Assembly (NCBI GenBank): GCA_021527695.1
Contig: JAKFAO010000003.1
Coordinates: forward strand, 1,674,001 to 1,738,000
DNA: 64,000 bases
Source: Naematelia aurantialba
Lineage: Eukaryota; Basidiomycota; Tremellomycetes; Tremellales; Naemateliaceae
Reading direction: 5' to 3'
The notes under the pieces were generated by a model that ran no database searches, was not told where the DNA came from, and was given only the letters and a program-made list of their open reading frames with translations. Below, one piece after another: positions 11,104-22,605 of this stretch. Made by a program: the position numbers and the translations under genes. Within the stretch, counting starts at the first letter, position 1, and each line of letters opens with the position of its first letter.

Positions 11104-12633
11104 ATGATGCGGCCAGGACCATCCACCTCCTCCCCGCTCATCGCCCTCACCGCTGTCCCTATTGCCCGATCGCGACTGTACCTTGGGCCATCTCGAACCC
11201 GACAGTACGCTACCTCACCGGCCAAACCAGCGCTCAATACCGCGACTACCTCTGGTGGTCCGGCCGACCCTCTGGCGTATTGTGCTTCGCTGGTGCAGAA
11301 GCTGGACTACGAGGCCTACCTCACATCTTATTTTTGGCCCAGACGGGAACGGGCGTGGTTCATGGCCTGGCGGGCGTTCAACGTCAGTCCACTTTCTCCT
11401 CGTCCAACTCTGACTACACCTGCTCGACGAATATTAAAGATTCTGGAGGAAGAAGACCGAGTCTTCTGGGAGGAGCGTAGTGGACGGTTGCGAGCGATAT
11501 TGCCGTAGCGAGGGGAGTGGATCGCTGATTTCGGGTAGATCGAGCTACATCTCATCACGACGACGGTCACGCAGCCGGCGCTGGCGGCCATCCGATTCCA
11601 GTTTTGGCGGGACGCGCTGGCGTCGATATGGGGTGGGGCAGAGGGTAAAGCGGTACCACAGCATCCTATTGCCGTGCTGCTCGCGGAAGCCAAGCAAGCA
11701 CGGCCGATCCAGCGATATTACCTCTCGCAGATGATCGATGTCCGCGTGAGTCTGGGGTCGTTCCTTCCTTCGTCCTGCTCCCTTTCCTGCTCCCTTCCCC
11801 CCCCCCCCCCCTCCCTTTACTCCTCTTCACTCTGAACCATCTGGGCCCTCCCCTTCCTCCTCCCTTCCCTCGCCTTTCCCCTCTTCCGCATTTGCGCGTC
11901 CTCTTCTGCTGCAGCACAAACTCACGACTATGCAGGCGAAGAACCTCGCCGCTCCACCAGCAGCGACATCGCTCGACGCCCACCTCGCAGCCCACAATCC
12001 TCTCCACTCCGCGCTCCTCCTCGGTCCTCTCCCCATCCTCCTACCTCCCACCCACTCGGCGACCTCTCATATCTCCCACACCCTCTCCCACCTCTCCACC
12101 CTGCTCGCGACCGTCTCTCTCCTCCGCTCACTGCCGGTACTCGTCTCTTCCAAGCGGCAGGTCAACCTGCCGGCCGACGTTTGCTCGCGACACGGTGTGG
12201 TCGAGGAAGACGTGTTGAGGCGGGGAGCCGAGGCGGTCGGAGTGCGTGATGCGTGCTTGCAAGTCGGGACAAGAGGCATGGACGAGCTCATCACTGCTCG
12301 GCGGGATCTCAAGGACACGCACGGCAAGGTCGAGCCAGCAGCCACCATGCCTCTGTTTCTACCTGCCGTGAGTCTTTGCTCGCTGCGTACCTGCCTATCT
12401 ACCTATCTACCTATGCGTATCTGCGTATGCGTTCCAGCCATCTGTATATCCCTTCCGCCAGAACCAGACATCAAGCTACGGTCCTGATACTGACCGGCGT
12501 CTAGGTCGCCGCGGAACGGTACTTGCATCGGCTGGAAAAGGTGGATTTCGACGTGTTCCACCCCGACCTCCAGCGACCCGATTGGATCCTCCCGCCGCGG
12601 ATATGGTGGCGTGCAAGCACCCGGCGGCTGTAG
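11104..12633 (+). CDS. NDUFAF6: NDUFAF6-like complex I assembly factor (squalene/phytoene synthase fold)
   Basis: Mitochondrial protein needed for early assembly of complex I; the fold is that of squalene/phytoene synthases, but no prenyl-transfer role is known. Model: 11104..11382, 11539..11745, 11915..12367, 12505..12633; 355 aa. Residues 1-45 are Arg/Ser/Thr-rich and look like a mitochondrial presequence. Conserved blocks: DPLAYCASLVQKLDYEAYL, AWRAFNIEL, RFQFWRDALASIWGG, RYYLSQMIDVR, a helix-rich middle with VSLLRSLPVLVSSKRQVNLP, then LPAVAAERYLHRLEKVDFD and the C-terminal WWRAS. The classical Asp-rich motifs of true synthases are absent, as in NDUFAF6. The third exon contains a Ser/His/Leu-rich low-complexity stretch. 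Intron 2 has a C-rich tract near 11800. Confidence 0.88.
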
Positions 12634-12712
12634 CGGGAACCGCTCTGAGCCGTGATGACCGTCCGGCTACACTGCTGGGACGGCAATCACAGCTACACGG
12701 CTACCACTCTCT

Positions 12713-12792
12713 CACATGGAGAAACTCGCATGCACACACCCTCACATGGAGAAACTCGCATGCACACACCCTTACATGGAAACTCGCATGCA
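12713..12792. repeat. 30-bp tandem repeat (about 2.6 copies)
   Basis: Unit of about 30 bp starting cacatggagaaactcgcatg, two near-identical copies and a truncated third. It lies in the 206 bp between the convergent NDUFAF6-like stop codon (12633) and the stop of the gene at 12840. Confidence 0.85.
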
Positions 12793-12839
12793 TACTGCAT
12801 CTGCATCTCATACCGACCCACAGCTTGGACCTTCACGCG

Positions 12840-14022
12840 TCACTCTTCCACATCCATCCAGCTGCCTTGCTGGGTCACGGCAGCCACAGCCATGGCCGCT
12901 GGATCCCCCATTCCCCCAGCTGAGATAGGCACCATCCCCCCCATCGACCATGGGTTCGCATTCGGGTCGGCAGACGCGTAACCGATTCCCATCCCCGCTG
13001 CGATCCCCGCTCCCATGCCTGCTCCCGTGTCTGCTTCCATACCCAGCCCCACGCCCCCATCCATGTCCACCTCGCTCCTCTGCTCAGCCTGCACCGTCTT
13101 TCCATCCTGTATCATCGCGTCACGGCGGGGCCAGTCGCTCATCTCTTCTTTGGCCGAGGCGTCGTCCTGCACCGCCGCCCAGATAAGCCGGAGTCCTTCG
13201 TCTTTGTTGCTCGAGGGATTGATAATGTGCCGCATCGCCACCAGCTGACCTTCACCCACCTGTGCCAGACCGTCAGGATTCCACCTTCACGAGTGCGACA
13301 CCGGACACCCGACTACCCGTACCTTCACACCTTACTTTTGCGTGTGAGAAAGTGAGAGCACGGTTATCACTGAGGTGAGGTAGAGTCGGTGAGGGCTGTG
13401 CTTGAGAAGCAGACCAGATTGGTATAGGTATCACTCACCATCCCAAACAGCGAGGCAATGACGTGGTCCACGTCTCTGCGGTCAGGCGAAGCGTAAAACA
13501 CCTCCTCCCATGCGCCGTGGTACCCCCGCCCGGGCTTGGGCCCACTGCAGGGGAGCACGAGCCGGTAGTCGGGCTGACGAAAGTCGCCTGCGTGGCTCAG
13601 CGCGTCAAGACAGGACAACAGGACAACCGAACGACAGATGAAGCGCCTGGTGTGATAGCACGTATCGGACAGACACTACAACTCAAAGATCTGACGGTTG
13701 AGAAGCTGGGAGGGGTTGCGGGGGAGACGTGAAGTGGAGGAGAAGGCAAGGGAGGCAAAGAGGACGGCAGAGAGAAGTGGACATACCAGGCTGGTAGATC
13801 CCCACGTAGCGGCACTACAGAGGCAGTCAGCAGTCTGTATGTAGGGGTGCATTGCAACGAGGTGGCAAAAGACACCGACGTCCCAGCTACGATACACCGA
13901 GAGAGACTTGCCTGTCTTTCGAAGACTTGCGCGATGAACGCGTCCGGGTCGGACAGGTCGCGCTCGGTCGGCATGCTCACGTCCTCCAGCTTCTGCGGCG
14001 TGGTATGCATGGGGCCGTCCAT
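12840..14022 (-). CDS. Hypothetical protein with Met/Gly/Ala-rich C-terminus
   Basis: Model: complement(12840..13259, 13439..13587, 13787..13814, 13814 is the exon-2 start, 13912..14022), 235 aa, not recognised. The N-terminal half is globular-looking: GIYQPGDFRQPDYRLVLPC, GRGYHGAWEEVFYASP, DHVIASLFGMVGEGQLVAMR and LRLIWAAVQDDASAKEE. The last 70 residues are a low-complexity Met/Gly/Ala region followed by WMDVEE. The first intron begins GC (gcaagt) after AAAGACAG; no GT donor in range keeps the frame. The start at 14022 is the first ATG of this frame. Upstream coding-looking fragments near 14300 and 14800-14980 might be earlier exons, so the 5' end is uncertain. Convergent with the NDUFAF6-like gene. 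Confidence 0.6.
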
Positions 14023-15236
14023 GCCCAGGTGCAGGCGATATCAGATGACTTTCAAGGAAGAGGGTAGCTTAGTCTCTGGTCTGGAGACTTCCTCTGGTCT
14101 CTGGTCTGTCGTCTGGTGCTGGTGTCTGGTGCTGGTGTCTGGTGTCTGATGTAGTGTCTGGTGTGGTGTCTGGTGGCCAACTAGGCGACCAATCAGTGCA
14201 AAGGTCAACTTGCCAGCGTGCCAATATACCAATCCGTCCAGCTTTTTGATGTCCAGTAGTCGGCAGATATGGACGAAGAAGGAAGGTGAGCGCCGCTTCG
14301 AGGAGAGGCTTTGTCGTAGCTGACGGAGGCGCGAGGACAAAAGAGAGCAAGGGTGCGCAAGGGTTGGCGAGTCAAAGGGTCTCGAGATGCAAGAAACGAT
14401 CGGGAAGTCCCGAGTCGGAAGGCAGAGAAGCGAGCGCGGGGTGTATGGCTGTACGACGGTCGACTGCACTGCTGTGCCAGTGTACGACTGTCGGCTGTAC
14501 GACTTCGCCAGTGTAGGTATGTCGCTGTAGGACTGTAAGCATGTAAGCATGGAGGACTAGGGCCGTAGCGCTGTACGAGGGTGCGGGGGGACCATCCCAT
14601 CGGTGGTCGCTGGGCGGGGGTCGAGACGTCCTTTGTCTTCCTTTGGTTCTTGCTTTGCCCAAAGTGGCCTCGTAAGCTCCAGACGATCAAACGTCCAACG
14701 GTGGTGTGGATCTTGCGCAGTCGCAGGTCATCCTTTGTGTTCGTCTCCCGTCTCGCTGAGACCCCCACCCACCGGCAAGTCGTCTTCGACCCTTGATCAT
14801 CCGAGCCACGGCATTCCTTGTACCCGAACCACCGCATTTCTTGTACCCGAGCCACAGCGACGATCAGCCCTCTCAGCCACCAACTTAGCCTGCTGGTTAT
14901 CCGAGTCAAGGAGACCGTGAAAATTCTTGCTTAGCTCGGCACGATCGTACAGCACCTCAGAGTCGGACAGCCCCACGCTCACCTCGCTACCCCCCTAGCG
15001 ACGTGTTTGCCCTCCGTGGCGAATGTGTGATGCGAATGTACATGATCATGATACTATATCGTCGTGGCCGTCTACATCTGCCCTCTCCTGAGCGGCAGAA
15101 TCACCCGTTTGCCTGCTCACCACTTCAGCCCTTCTCGTGACTCTACGCCTCCCCTTGTGGCCCTGCAACCCCCAACCTCGCGGCTAGCCTCCACCCGCCC
15201 CCTCCCCCGTGACTCTTCATCCGCACCCAGAACTCG
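14023..15236. other. Intergenic region with degenerate repeats
   Basis: 1.2 kb between the hypothetical gene start and the RAE1 stop (both minus). It holds a tct-ggt minisatellite (14086-14180), a stretch rich in gtacgactgt-like words (14450-14540), duplicated ccgagccac/ttgtacccga words (14800-14860), and a minus-strand open frame at 14797-14982 with coding-like composition but no known motif. It may contain unannotated 5' exons of the 12840 gene. Confidence 0.4.
14086..14180. repeat. Degenerate ctggtgt/ctggtct minisatellite
   Basis: Many imperfect copies of a 6-13 bp word (tctggtgctggtg, tctggtgtctg) directly upstream of the hypothetical gene at 12840. On the minus strand it reads as cagacaccag repeats. 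Confidence 0.75.
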
Positions 15237-16784
15237 TCACCGGCTCCCGAGTGGTTTCGTGGTCTTTTTGATATCCTCCTCCCGCACAGGGTGTAACATG
15301 ATCTTCGTGGCGCTTGCTGGTGGATTTGGCACACCCGCATGCCCCTTTGACCAATCGTAAGACACCGCACTACGACGACGTCAGCGGTGGACGAGGTAGC
15401 AGGACCGAACAGCTGACTAAGCAAGTATTTCCTGGTTGTGATTGAACGTAGACGACACGATCGGGATACCAAACTCAGGCGGCCGTGTCTCGTGATTCCC
15501 ATTGTTCAGTTCCTTCGCCGAATACGCTGATGCCGTGAACACGAATCGAGCATTTCATCTGGCGAACTCACCCTTCAACTTGGTCCTCGCCACGCCGTCC
15601 CAAAAGGTAATGGTGCCATCTGTTCCACCGGTGCAGAAAGTTCCCAGAGTTTTGTGAAAGGCGATGGTATTGACCGGGAAGACATGTTGCGAACTGGCAG
15701 TCGCGGGTGTACCAGGCATGCTGTTGGAGGGGATATCCAGTCGATGGCACTTGAAAGAATAGTTTTTGCTGCACAGGGTCAGTAGGCGCCGGCCTGCCGC
15801 AGATCAGACGCACGATTCCATATATGGATACCTACTTCTGTGTCAGTATGGGCGGCGTATGATGCAGATACACGCACTGGATTGCTACACGCCCCTCGAT
15901 ACTCCCAATTGCATACGCGTCCTGCGTAGGGAAACAACGTATTACACGGGTCTGCCATTTGAGTGGGGAGTCGATCGTCTGCGCAACGGCACAGTTAGCG
16001 GAACTCTCATTACAGCAAAAACGCTTTCGCTCACTTTGCGGATCACATTGGGGGCTGTCAACTCGATCAAGTGGATTTTCCGGTCGGCAGTTCCCACCAC
16101 CTACGACACTTGATCAGCCTCTACCGCACATCCCATACTGAGGAGGAGGTACCAGAAATTTATCCGTGGCATCCATAGTATATGCCCTCTCGCTCAAGTC
16201 GATCTCTCCCCATAGCGTCCTCGTTGACAGATCCCAGTACTGTCGGCGTCAGCTCCAGTCTGTGGATGTGACTCACCTTTAGCTTCTTGTCCCATCCCGC
16301 AGTCACGAGGTACTCCTGTCCGTTCCCCGCGGTAATTGTCAGACAACAGCTGACGGGTGCTGCATGTTCCGCGACCTGTGTGGATCCCTGGGCGGCGTTG
16401 TTGATATCGAACATCTGGACCGTCTTGTCACACGAGGCGGAGAACAATACTGTCCCACTCTATCCTGTGTAAACCTCGCGCAGTAGGGGTAATTTTTGTT
16501 CAGAGACCCACTTTTGACCAGGCGAGAGCCAGCACAGGCGCATTGTGCTTGTACATGGCTCGGGGCTGAGACTGACCCTGACTATTAACGTCGTATAATC
16601 GTACCTAAGGACGAAAATAAGCTGCATGCCAGACCAGGGGCCGGATAGATACCTCGTTTGCCCAGTCTCCAGATGCCAGGATATCCTGCGTTGGCGAGAA
16701 GAGGATGCAGGATACAGAATCTGACGGTGGTTGGACGAGCTCGACGTCTGGCTTGACATTCGTCCGCCCAAATGTGGACATCAT
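15237..16784 (-). CDS. RAE1: mRNA export factor RAE1/GLE2
   Basis: WD40 nucleoporin that binds the Nup98 GLEBS motif and promotes mRNA export at the nuclear pore. Model: complement(15237..15369, 15418..15526, 15572..15768, 15814..15831, 15878..15978, 16035..16100, 16153..16239, 16277..16459, 16512..16604, 16653..16784), 372 aa (human 368). Blocks in order: DSVSCILFSPTQDILASGDW, LFSASCDKTVQMFDI, LVTAGWDKKLKYWDLSTR, LVVGTADRKIHLIEL, SIEGRVAIQ, NYSFKCHR, FPVNTIAFHKTLGTFCTGG, DGTITFWD, and AVSYDWSKGHAG near the end. An 18-nt exon (15814-15831) restores the stretch between VAIQ and NYSFKCHR. The first two codons are both ATG; I used the upstream one. Confidence 0.95.
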
Positions 16785-17046
16785 GGCGAACCGCGGCTTT
16801 TGGGCACTCAATGTCTAACAGGAGCTACAGAGCAATGTCGTTTCTTCCACCTGACCGCTCCGCTGAGCCCTAATGTTGTGCGAGTATATCGAGGAGCAGA
16901 GGTCATACAATACTCGAGAGCGCGCAGATGTCAGTAGTGGTGTGGACTGTCGTGGCAACCGTGGGAGAGCTGCAGCCCCACTCATCAAAAGTCTGAACTA
17001 GGACTTCTTCAGCCGGCCTTGGAGAGCGATATCAAACGTACTCGAG

Positions 17047-19194
17047 ATGTCTGAGCTTGCCGAGCTGTTCCAATTCCTCGACTCGCCAAATCCGGCAGCC
17101 CGTCACTTGGCACTGACAAACCTCGTGGGGCACACGCCGAAAAACGCACCTCAGCGACACATCTTCATCCCTTCCTCCTTTGCTGGCGTGCAGGCCGATG
17201 GGGGTGGGCTGTTGCCGGAGAAGCGCAAGGCGGGACAGGAGGAGGATGAGAGTAAGCTGAAGGCTATCACGGATCTCGCTGCGCTTTGCCGGGACCAGGC
17301 TGTGAGTCGGGCTTCAGCTCTGTGGATAGTTCAATGGTTCTCAACAAGAAGGGCTGTAGCAGTTTACGTGCTGACGCGCGCTTGTAGTTCATCGCTCATG
17401 ATGCTCTATCTGCCCTGATCAATTTGACAGACAACCTGGCTGTTGCGAAGCATGTCGCGGACCGCGACTTTCTCATCTGGCTCGTTTCGTACACAGCTGT
17501 ATGTGACCTCCTCTTCTCGAGTCAGGGATGCGCACACGTTGCGTCGGACTCTGGATGACTGCTGACTTGACACGCCGAATAGAATACCACCTCGCCGCTC
17601 TCTCCATTGACGTCGATGCTGCTGTCGAACCTAACCTCGCACGCAGGTCTCATCCCCCTTCTAACACCGCTCACGATCCCCATCGTTCCCCTCTCCAAGT
17701 CGAAACACTACCCGCCGTACTTCCTTCCAGCGACGGCATCGGCATCTTCTTCCATCCACCCTGACTGGCGTGACCCTGCGCTGGGAATCAAATCCGACGT
17801 AGGGCAGGAGGACGAGCGCGAGATCGAGGGAGTCCGCGCGCTCGTGCAGGCTTTTGAGGATGGGGCGGGAGAAGGCGTCAAGGAGGGCAAAGGCAAGCGG
17901 AAGGGAGAGTGCCATTTCCTCGCTAGTGTGTTTGCAAATATCTCCATGGTGCGTTTTCCTCGCGACTAAGACTCGAGAAAGAGACAGGCTGGCGCCTGTT
18001 CGGTGGTTCGGTGGTACTAGCGCCGCCAGCTTGGTCTTGGACTTTTCGGATATTGGACAAAGCTGATGGTCCGTGACTCGTAGCTACCGTCAACGAGACA
18101 GGTCCTGCTCATTCCTCGGCCGCCGTTCCCGCAACCCTCGAGCGCAGAACCATCAGAAGACGACGAGCCCTTGCTGGCTAAGATTGTCGTCTACACCGAA
18201 CATCCAGATACGATCCGCCGTGGTGGTGCTTTGGGCTGTATCAAGAACTCTGCAATGGATAGAGCGAGCATGCCGTGGTTGTTGGCCAGCGAGCGTGAGC
18301 TTCTTCTCATCTCTTTCCTTCCTCCTTCCCCTTAGATTTCCCAACTTGATCACCGACGATCTCTCAGATGATAGAGTCCGGCTCCCCTCCGACCCGTCTA
18401 GGCGCGTAAAGGGCGTCGACGTCTTGCCGTGGGTGTTGAGCCCGCTCATGGGTCCCGAGGAGTACGATATCGACGTGTGTACTTTCCTCTCACCTCTCAC
18501 CTCTCACGCCTCTTGGAACTTGATTTGCTCTACCGTACACTCCGCTGACAGGGTTTAGGAAATGGAGCAGCTCCCGGCCACTCTGCAATTTCTGCCGTCG
18601 ACCAAGGAACGCGAACAGGACCCGGTGCTGCGTATGATGTGTGTCGAGATCTTGCTTCTCTTGTCTACCAGTATGTCGTCTCTCTCTCCGTGCGTTGAAC
18701 CTAGTCCTCAAGTTGAGGAGTGCTCTCGGTGGAGCAGTGGCATTGCTGGAGCCGTGGCATTACTGGGGCAGTGTCATGGCTGGAGTACTTGCTTCATCAG
18801 AGCCTGTTGGTTGACGCTGTTGCTTTGTAGCGTTTACCGGCCGCCAGTCATTGCGCAAGAGAGGGACTTACTATGTCGTGCGAGAACTGCACAAGGTCGA
18901 GCAGGATCAAGCGGTACGTGCCGGTTGTCTGGTCTGCTTGCCTGTCTCGCGACACCGACTTTCAGACTCAACTGTCGAATACCGAATCATGCAGAGGTCG
19001 ATGTAGAGACCGCCTTGACGACACTGATGCCGCTACAGATCCGGGACGCTATCGAGCGTCTCGTCGGTCTGCTCCAGGGTGAGGAAGGCCGCGATACGCA
19101 GGGAGACCATATCGAAGACTTGGTGCCGGCGCGACATGGGGATGGCGTCGATGCCGTCGAACACGATACAGAGCTCGATGTGGTCGAGGTGTAA
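17047..19194 (+). CDS. HGH1: HGH1 homologue (eEF2 folding co-chaperone)
   Basis: Armadillo-like cytosolic protein that works with TRiC/CCT and Hsp90 in folding eEF2 (established for yeast Hgh1). Model: 17047..17301, 17388..17498, 17583..17948, 18084..18294, 18368..18474, 18559..18670, 18831..18913, 18997..19194; 480 aa, longer than human (390) because of loops. Conserved blocks: SPNPAARHLALTNLVGHTP at the N-terminus, HDALSALINLTDN, FLASVFANISM, LLIPRPPF, RRGGALGCIKNSAMD, VLPWVLSPLMGPEEYD, LPSTKEREQDPVLRMMCVE and GTYYVVRELHKVE. The acceptor of the last exon (gcagag at 18991-18996) was chosen because gcag alone leads to an immediate stop. The C-terminal DVVEV and stop lie within the first copy of a 20-bp repeat array. 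Confidence 0.92.
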
Positions 19195-19312
19195 TGTCTG
19201 GTGGTGAGGTGTAATCTCTGGTGGCGAGGTGTAATCTCTGGTGGCGAGGTGTAATCTCTGGTGGCGAGGTGTAATCTCTGGTGGCGAGGTGTAGTCTCTG
19301 GTAGTCGAGGTG
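19185..19312. repeat. 20-bp tandem repeat over the HGH1 stop codon
   Basis: About six copies of a 20-bp unit (gaggtgtaatctctggtggc). The first, diverged copy contains the last two sense codons and the TAA of HGH1 (GAG GTG TAA). The array therefore begins inside the coding sequence and runs into the 3' flank. Confidence 0.9.
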
Positions 19313-19383
19313 GGTCCACATGATTCTCCAACACGGACACCTTGCTGGACACGCATGCATGCTCCCTGGGACACCTTGGTTGG

Positions 19384-22300
19384 TCATATCAAGAACCTGA
19401 ACCCCTTCTGCATGAGCGCGGCGTCGCGCACCGTCGTGCCCCCGAGTACAGCGGCGTTCTCAGCCTGGTCGCCGTGTAGTTCAAACGCGCGTTCGCCCTC
19501 TTCCAGCCTCTTGTTGGCCGTCACTAGGATCTGCCGGAACAACACATTGAGCTGTGGGTGTCAGCCAATACTGATGTCGATGTCCAATGTCTGACGCCCG
19601 ACGCCTCACGCCTCACGCCTCACGCCTGAAACCTCACGCCTGAAACCTTCGCCTCACGCCTGGCTCTAGAGCCTCGAGAAGGTCATGGGAGCAAGGACAA
19701 GGGAACATACGAGGATGGTCGCGCCAAACATTGCCAATACGATGCCATACGACTTGGTGTAGCTCCTACAGCGTCGTCAGGCCGGACCGACCCACCAGGG
19801 TTATCCAGGTTTGTGGGAAAGCACGTACGGTCCGAATCTGATAGGCCAGACATACTGTCCCTTCGTCAGATAATCTGAAACGAAGACGCTGAAAACTTTT
19901 GCTTACAGAGCCAGCAATATTCCCGGTCTGCGATAATGCGTTCTGCAAGGATCAATACTTGCGTCATGTACCTGAATTTGTTGCAGCTCGAGACGCACCA
20001 TGAACGCAAGCGCCACGGCACGCTTAGCAGGAGGGCGCGGGAACGAGCTGCTCATCCACGTGTACATCTATCATGTATCAGCCAAATGCCTCGAGGCGTG
20101 GTGATGGTGGCGACTTGCAATCACGTAGCCTGCACGGTGTGTCAGCGCACAGTGTGCTTTGCAAGAGACGCTGGGCGTCCAACTTACCCGCATAAGAGCC
20201 CGCTTGCAGGAACAACGCAAAGTACCGCGCGGCCCGCGCTTGGGTAGCTGCAGCATGTCGGCGTGTTGATAACACAACTTGCTGTCTCCAGAGAAGACGG
20301 CTGTGGCCACTACCACTTACCCATGGAGATGATGAACCCGATGATGCCCATGACCAATGGCCAGCTGCGCCTCGTTTCAGCGGGGTCCCAAGGGCAGGCA
20401 AGAACGGGGCCCGAAACGTACGTAGAATGCCAGAACTTCTCGCCTTTGGCATCCGAGTGCAGCGAGTTGAGCAGCGCGACGATACAAGCAAACTACCAAG
20501 CTCAGCGTGTTGCCAACGGAGCGGCACGAGGTCAAGTAGATGTACTATCCAAGGTGGCGCAGCCAGCAGCAGGGTCTCGGTCGTTCCGTAGCCCAGCGTC
20601 TTTGCCTAAGAGGGTCGTCAGTTTTGCCAAGGGCGAGAGTGGCACTCCGAACCAGAGTGGGAAAATAACTGTCCAGAGACGGTCGTCAGCTCTCATCCAT
20701 TGAAAGGACAAACGGGCACTCACATGTTGAACGACAGTCCCGTCACGCAGGCGGTCAGACTGAGCATGAGGATGTAGATCTTCCAGTCCTAGATCTGCAT
20801 CAGACTGTCCTGGATCGCCACGCATGGGGCACGTGGACGATCTGAAACGACCTCGGGAGGGCATGTTTGTCGCTGTGCAGGGGGAATTGGAAAGGTACAA
20901 GGGCGAATCGGAGCTGTGAGACAAGGTCGCGGAGACATGGAGGGACAAGCAGCGAGGTACGCACGGTCAAAGCTAGTACAAAGCCAGCATACCATTTGTC
21001 CTCAGACGAGTCCTGGTCCACCTCGCCGACCTTGTGCCACATCAGCAGCTCTCTACGCGCGAAACCTAGAACCAGGATAACGCACATCCTCCATCATCCT
21101 CAGTTGTGCGACTCGTCGCTCTTCGGGGCTGAAGCCGAAGCGGGTGTTGTGAGGGAAATCAGGAAGCATCAGTACCGCTGCCATGCGTCAGTGCGCCTGT
21201 CATAGCCTGCAGTCTGCGAGACTCCGATCAAATCCGACAGCTCTGCAGAGGATGTATCCGCACTCACCGACCAGGGCAAAGAACATTGTCAAACCACCCT
21301 CAACTACGGCCAGGTCAGCGGCATGTTACATGTTGGCGTCTTGTGCCGGTGAAGACGGACTGAAGAAGAGCCATCGCCACGCAGCATGACCCAGTTTGCC
21401 CTTCATGTTCGCCAATACACCGGCGGCAATGAGTGACCCAAAGGCGTTGGAGATCAGGTTACCGCAGTACAGAATCGTGTATCGAAGACTGTACCGTCGT
21501 CCGCATCAGCACCTCTTCCCGCTTGATTTTGCAAAGGGAGGCTGACACACCTGATCTCGTCTTTCTTGTACCATTTGCTACATTTCCAGCACGATCAGCC
21601 TCTTCACCTTAGTCAAAGATGGATCACTTGCCTGATGATGAACAGCGCCCCAGGCAGGAATGCAGCTTCCACGACGCCCAGCAGAAATCGCGTGGCAAGT
21701 GCTCCGCCATACGACGTCGTCACACCGGTGCAGGTGGATATTGCGCCCCACTACCCTGGGTTGGCGCGTGTCATGGATGAATGCAAGTCGGAGTTTGGGC
21801 TTACCACAAGCATGGCGGCAGGGATGTAGAGGGACGGGCGCCCGATCTTGTTCTTTAATCACGTCAGTGTATGGACTACCCTTGATGAAGGTACTTGCTA
21901 GCATCATGTTTGAAGGGACTGTGCGAGTTAGCTTGCTGGTGACCAAGTGTTGATAGCGTACCTTGAAACAAGATGTATCCGACCTGAGCAGTCAGCGCGC
22001 CAGCGACATACATAAATGGAAATATGGGAACGCGGAGCGCACATAGAGGATTGAGAGCAGGGTCTGAAACTCGGTGTCGGTGAGATGTAGATCCTCCTCG
22101 AATCCTTGGAGCCTGAGTCGAGTCAGCGATGGGCAATGACAACGGGCGGTCAATGTCACCTCGCTTGGCCGGGTGCATTGCGGTCAATGTAGTTCAAGAC
22201 TGCCTGATCAGCCCACCTCTCTTGCACAGTGAACTGTTAAACAGACTATAAATTATGCTGTGCAGGTAGGGGCTTAGCATGCACTCGTAGCTCCCGATAC

Positions 22301-22605
22301 TGTACATACATCTATGGCGTGGTGAGCTGGAAGCTGGCTGACTAGATAAAGAGTGAGGGAGAAGGGAGGAGGGCACATACGAGAATGCTGAACCTCAGGT
22401 CGAGCTTGAGTTTGAGCTTCTTCTCGATCCTCTTGCGCTCAGGACTTCCCTGGGCGTACACATCGTCCAGCAAGCCCTTTTCTATCCTGCCCTCCACGAG
22501 GTTATGTCCAGCAATGTCTTCCGAATGGCTCACTCCCGGCTTGTGGGTGTCTGCCGCTGCAGCCGTCGTGACTGACTGGCTGCCACTCAGGGGCCTTGCG
22601 TCCAT
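19384..22605 (-). CDS. MFS transporter, Dal5/allantoate-permease (ACS) family, 25 exons
   Basis: Plasma-membrane anion:cation symporter type; likely substrates of the family are organic anions such as allantoate, nicotinate or pantothenate (not decidable here). Model: complement(19384..19551, 19711..19765, 19829..19854, 19907..19942, 19999..20067, 20119..20129, 20188..20247, 20321..20370, 20422..20492, 20546..20605, 20653..20668, 20724..20788, 20965..21030, 21086..21177, 21268..21303, 21361..21488, 21551..21577, 21632..21750, 21805..21852, 21899..21918, 21962..21983, 22043..22112, 22160..22203, 22306..22311, 22381..22605), 529 aa. Motifs: NYIDRNAPGQARL, LLSILYVGYILFQVPSNMM, NKIGRPSLYIPAA, TRFLLGVVEAAFLPGAL, YFPTLAKTLGYGTTETLLL and the signature PRPPAKRAVALAF. 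Introns starting at 21898, 21631 and 20118 have GC donors. The 6-nt exon 22306-22311 in helix 1 is the least sure. Confidence 0.88.
19560..19675. repeat. cctcacg minisatellite inside MFS intron 24
   Basis: Repeated cctcacg and cctgaaa words of 7-9 bp fill most of the 159-nt last intron (19552-19710) of the Dal5-type transporter. On the sense strand they read as cgtgagg units. Confidence 0.8.

Noticed and set aside
11480..11538. Exon 1 of the NDUFAF6-like gene extended to the stop at 11508
   Set aside because: Would end the protein at 135 aa; splicing 11382 to 11539 restores the conserved IEL and RFQFWRDA block.
14205..14909. Minus-strand 234-codon frame as a gene
   Set aside because: Reads through repeats with no motif and no start context; treated as intergenic, with a note on possible exons.
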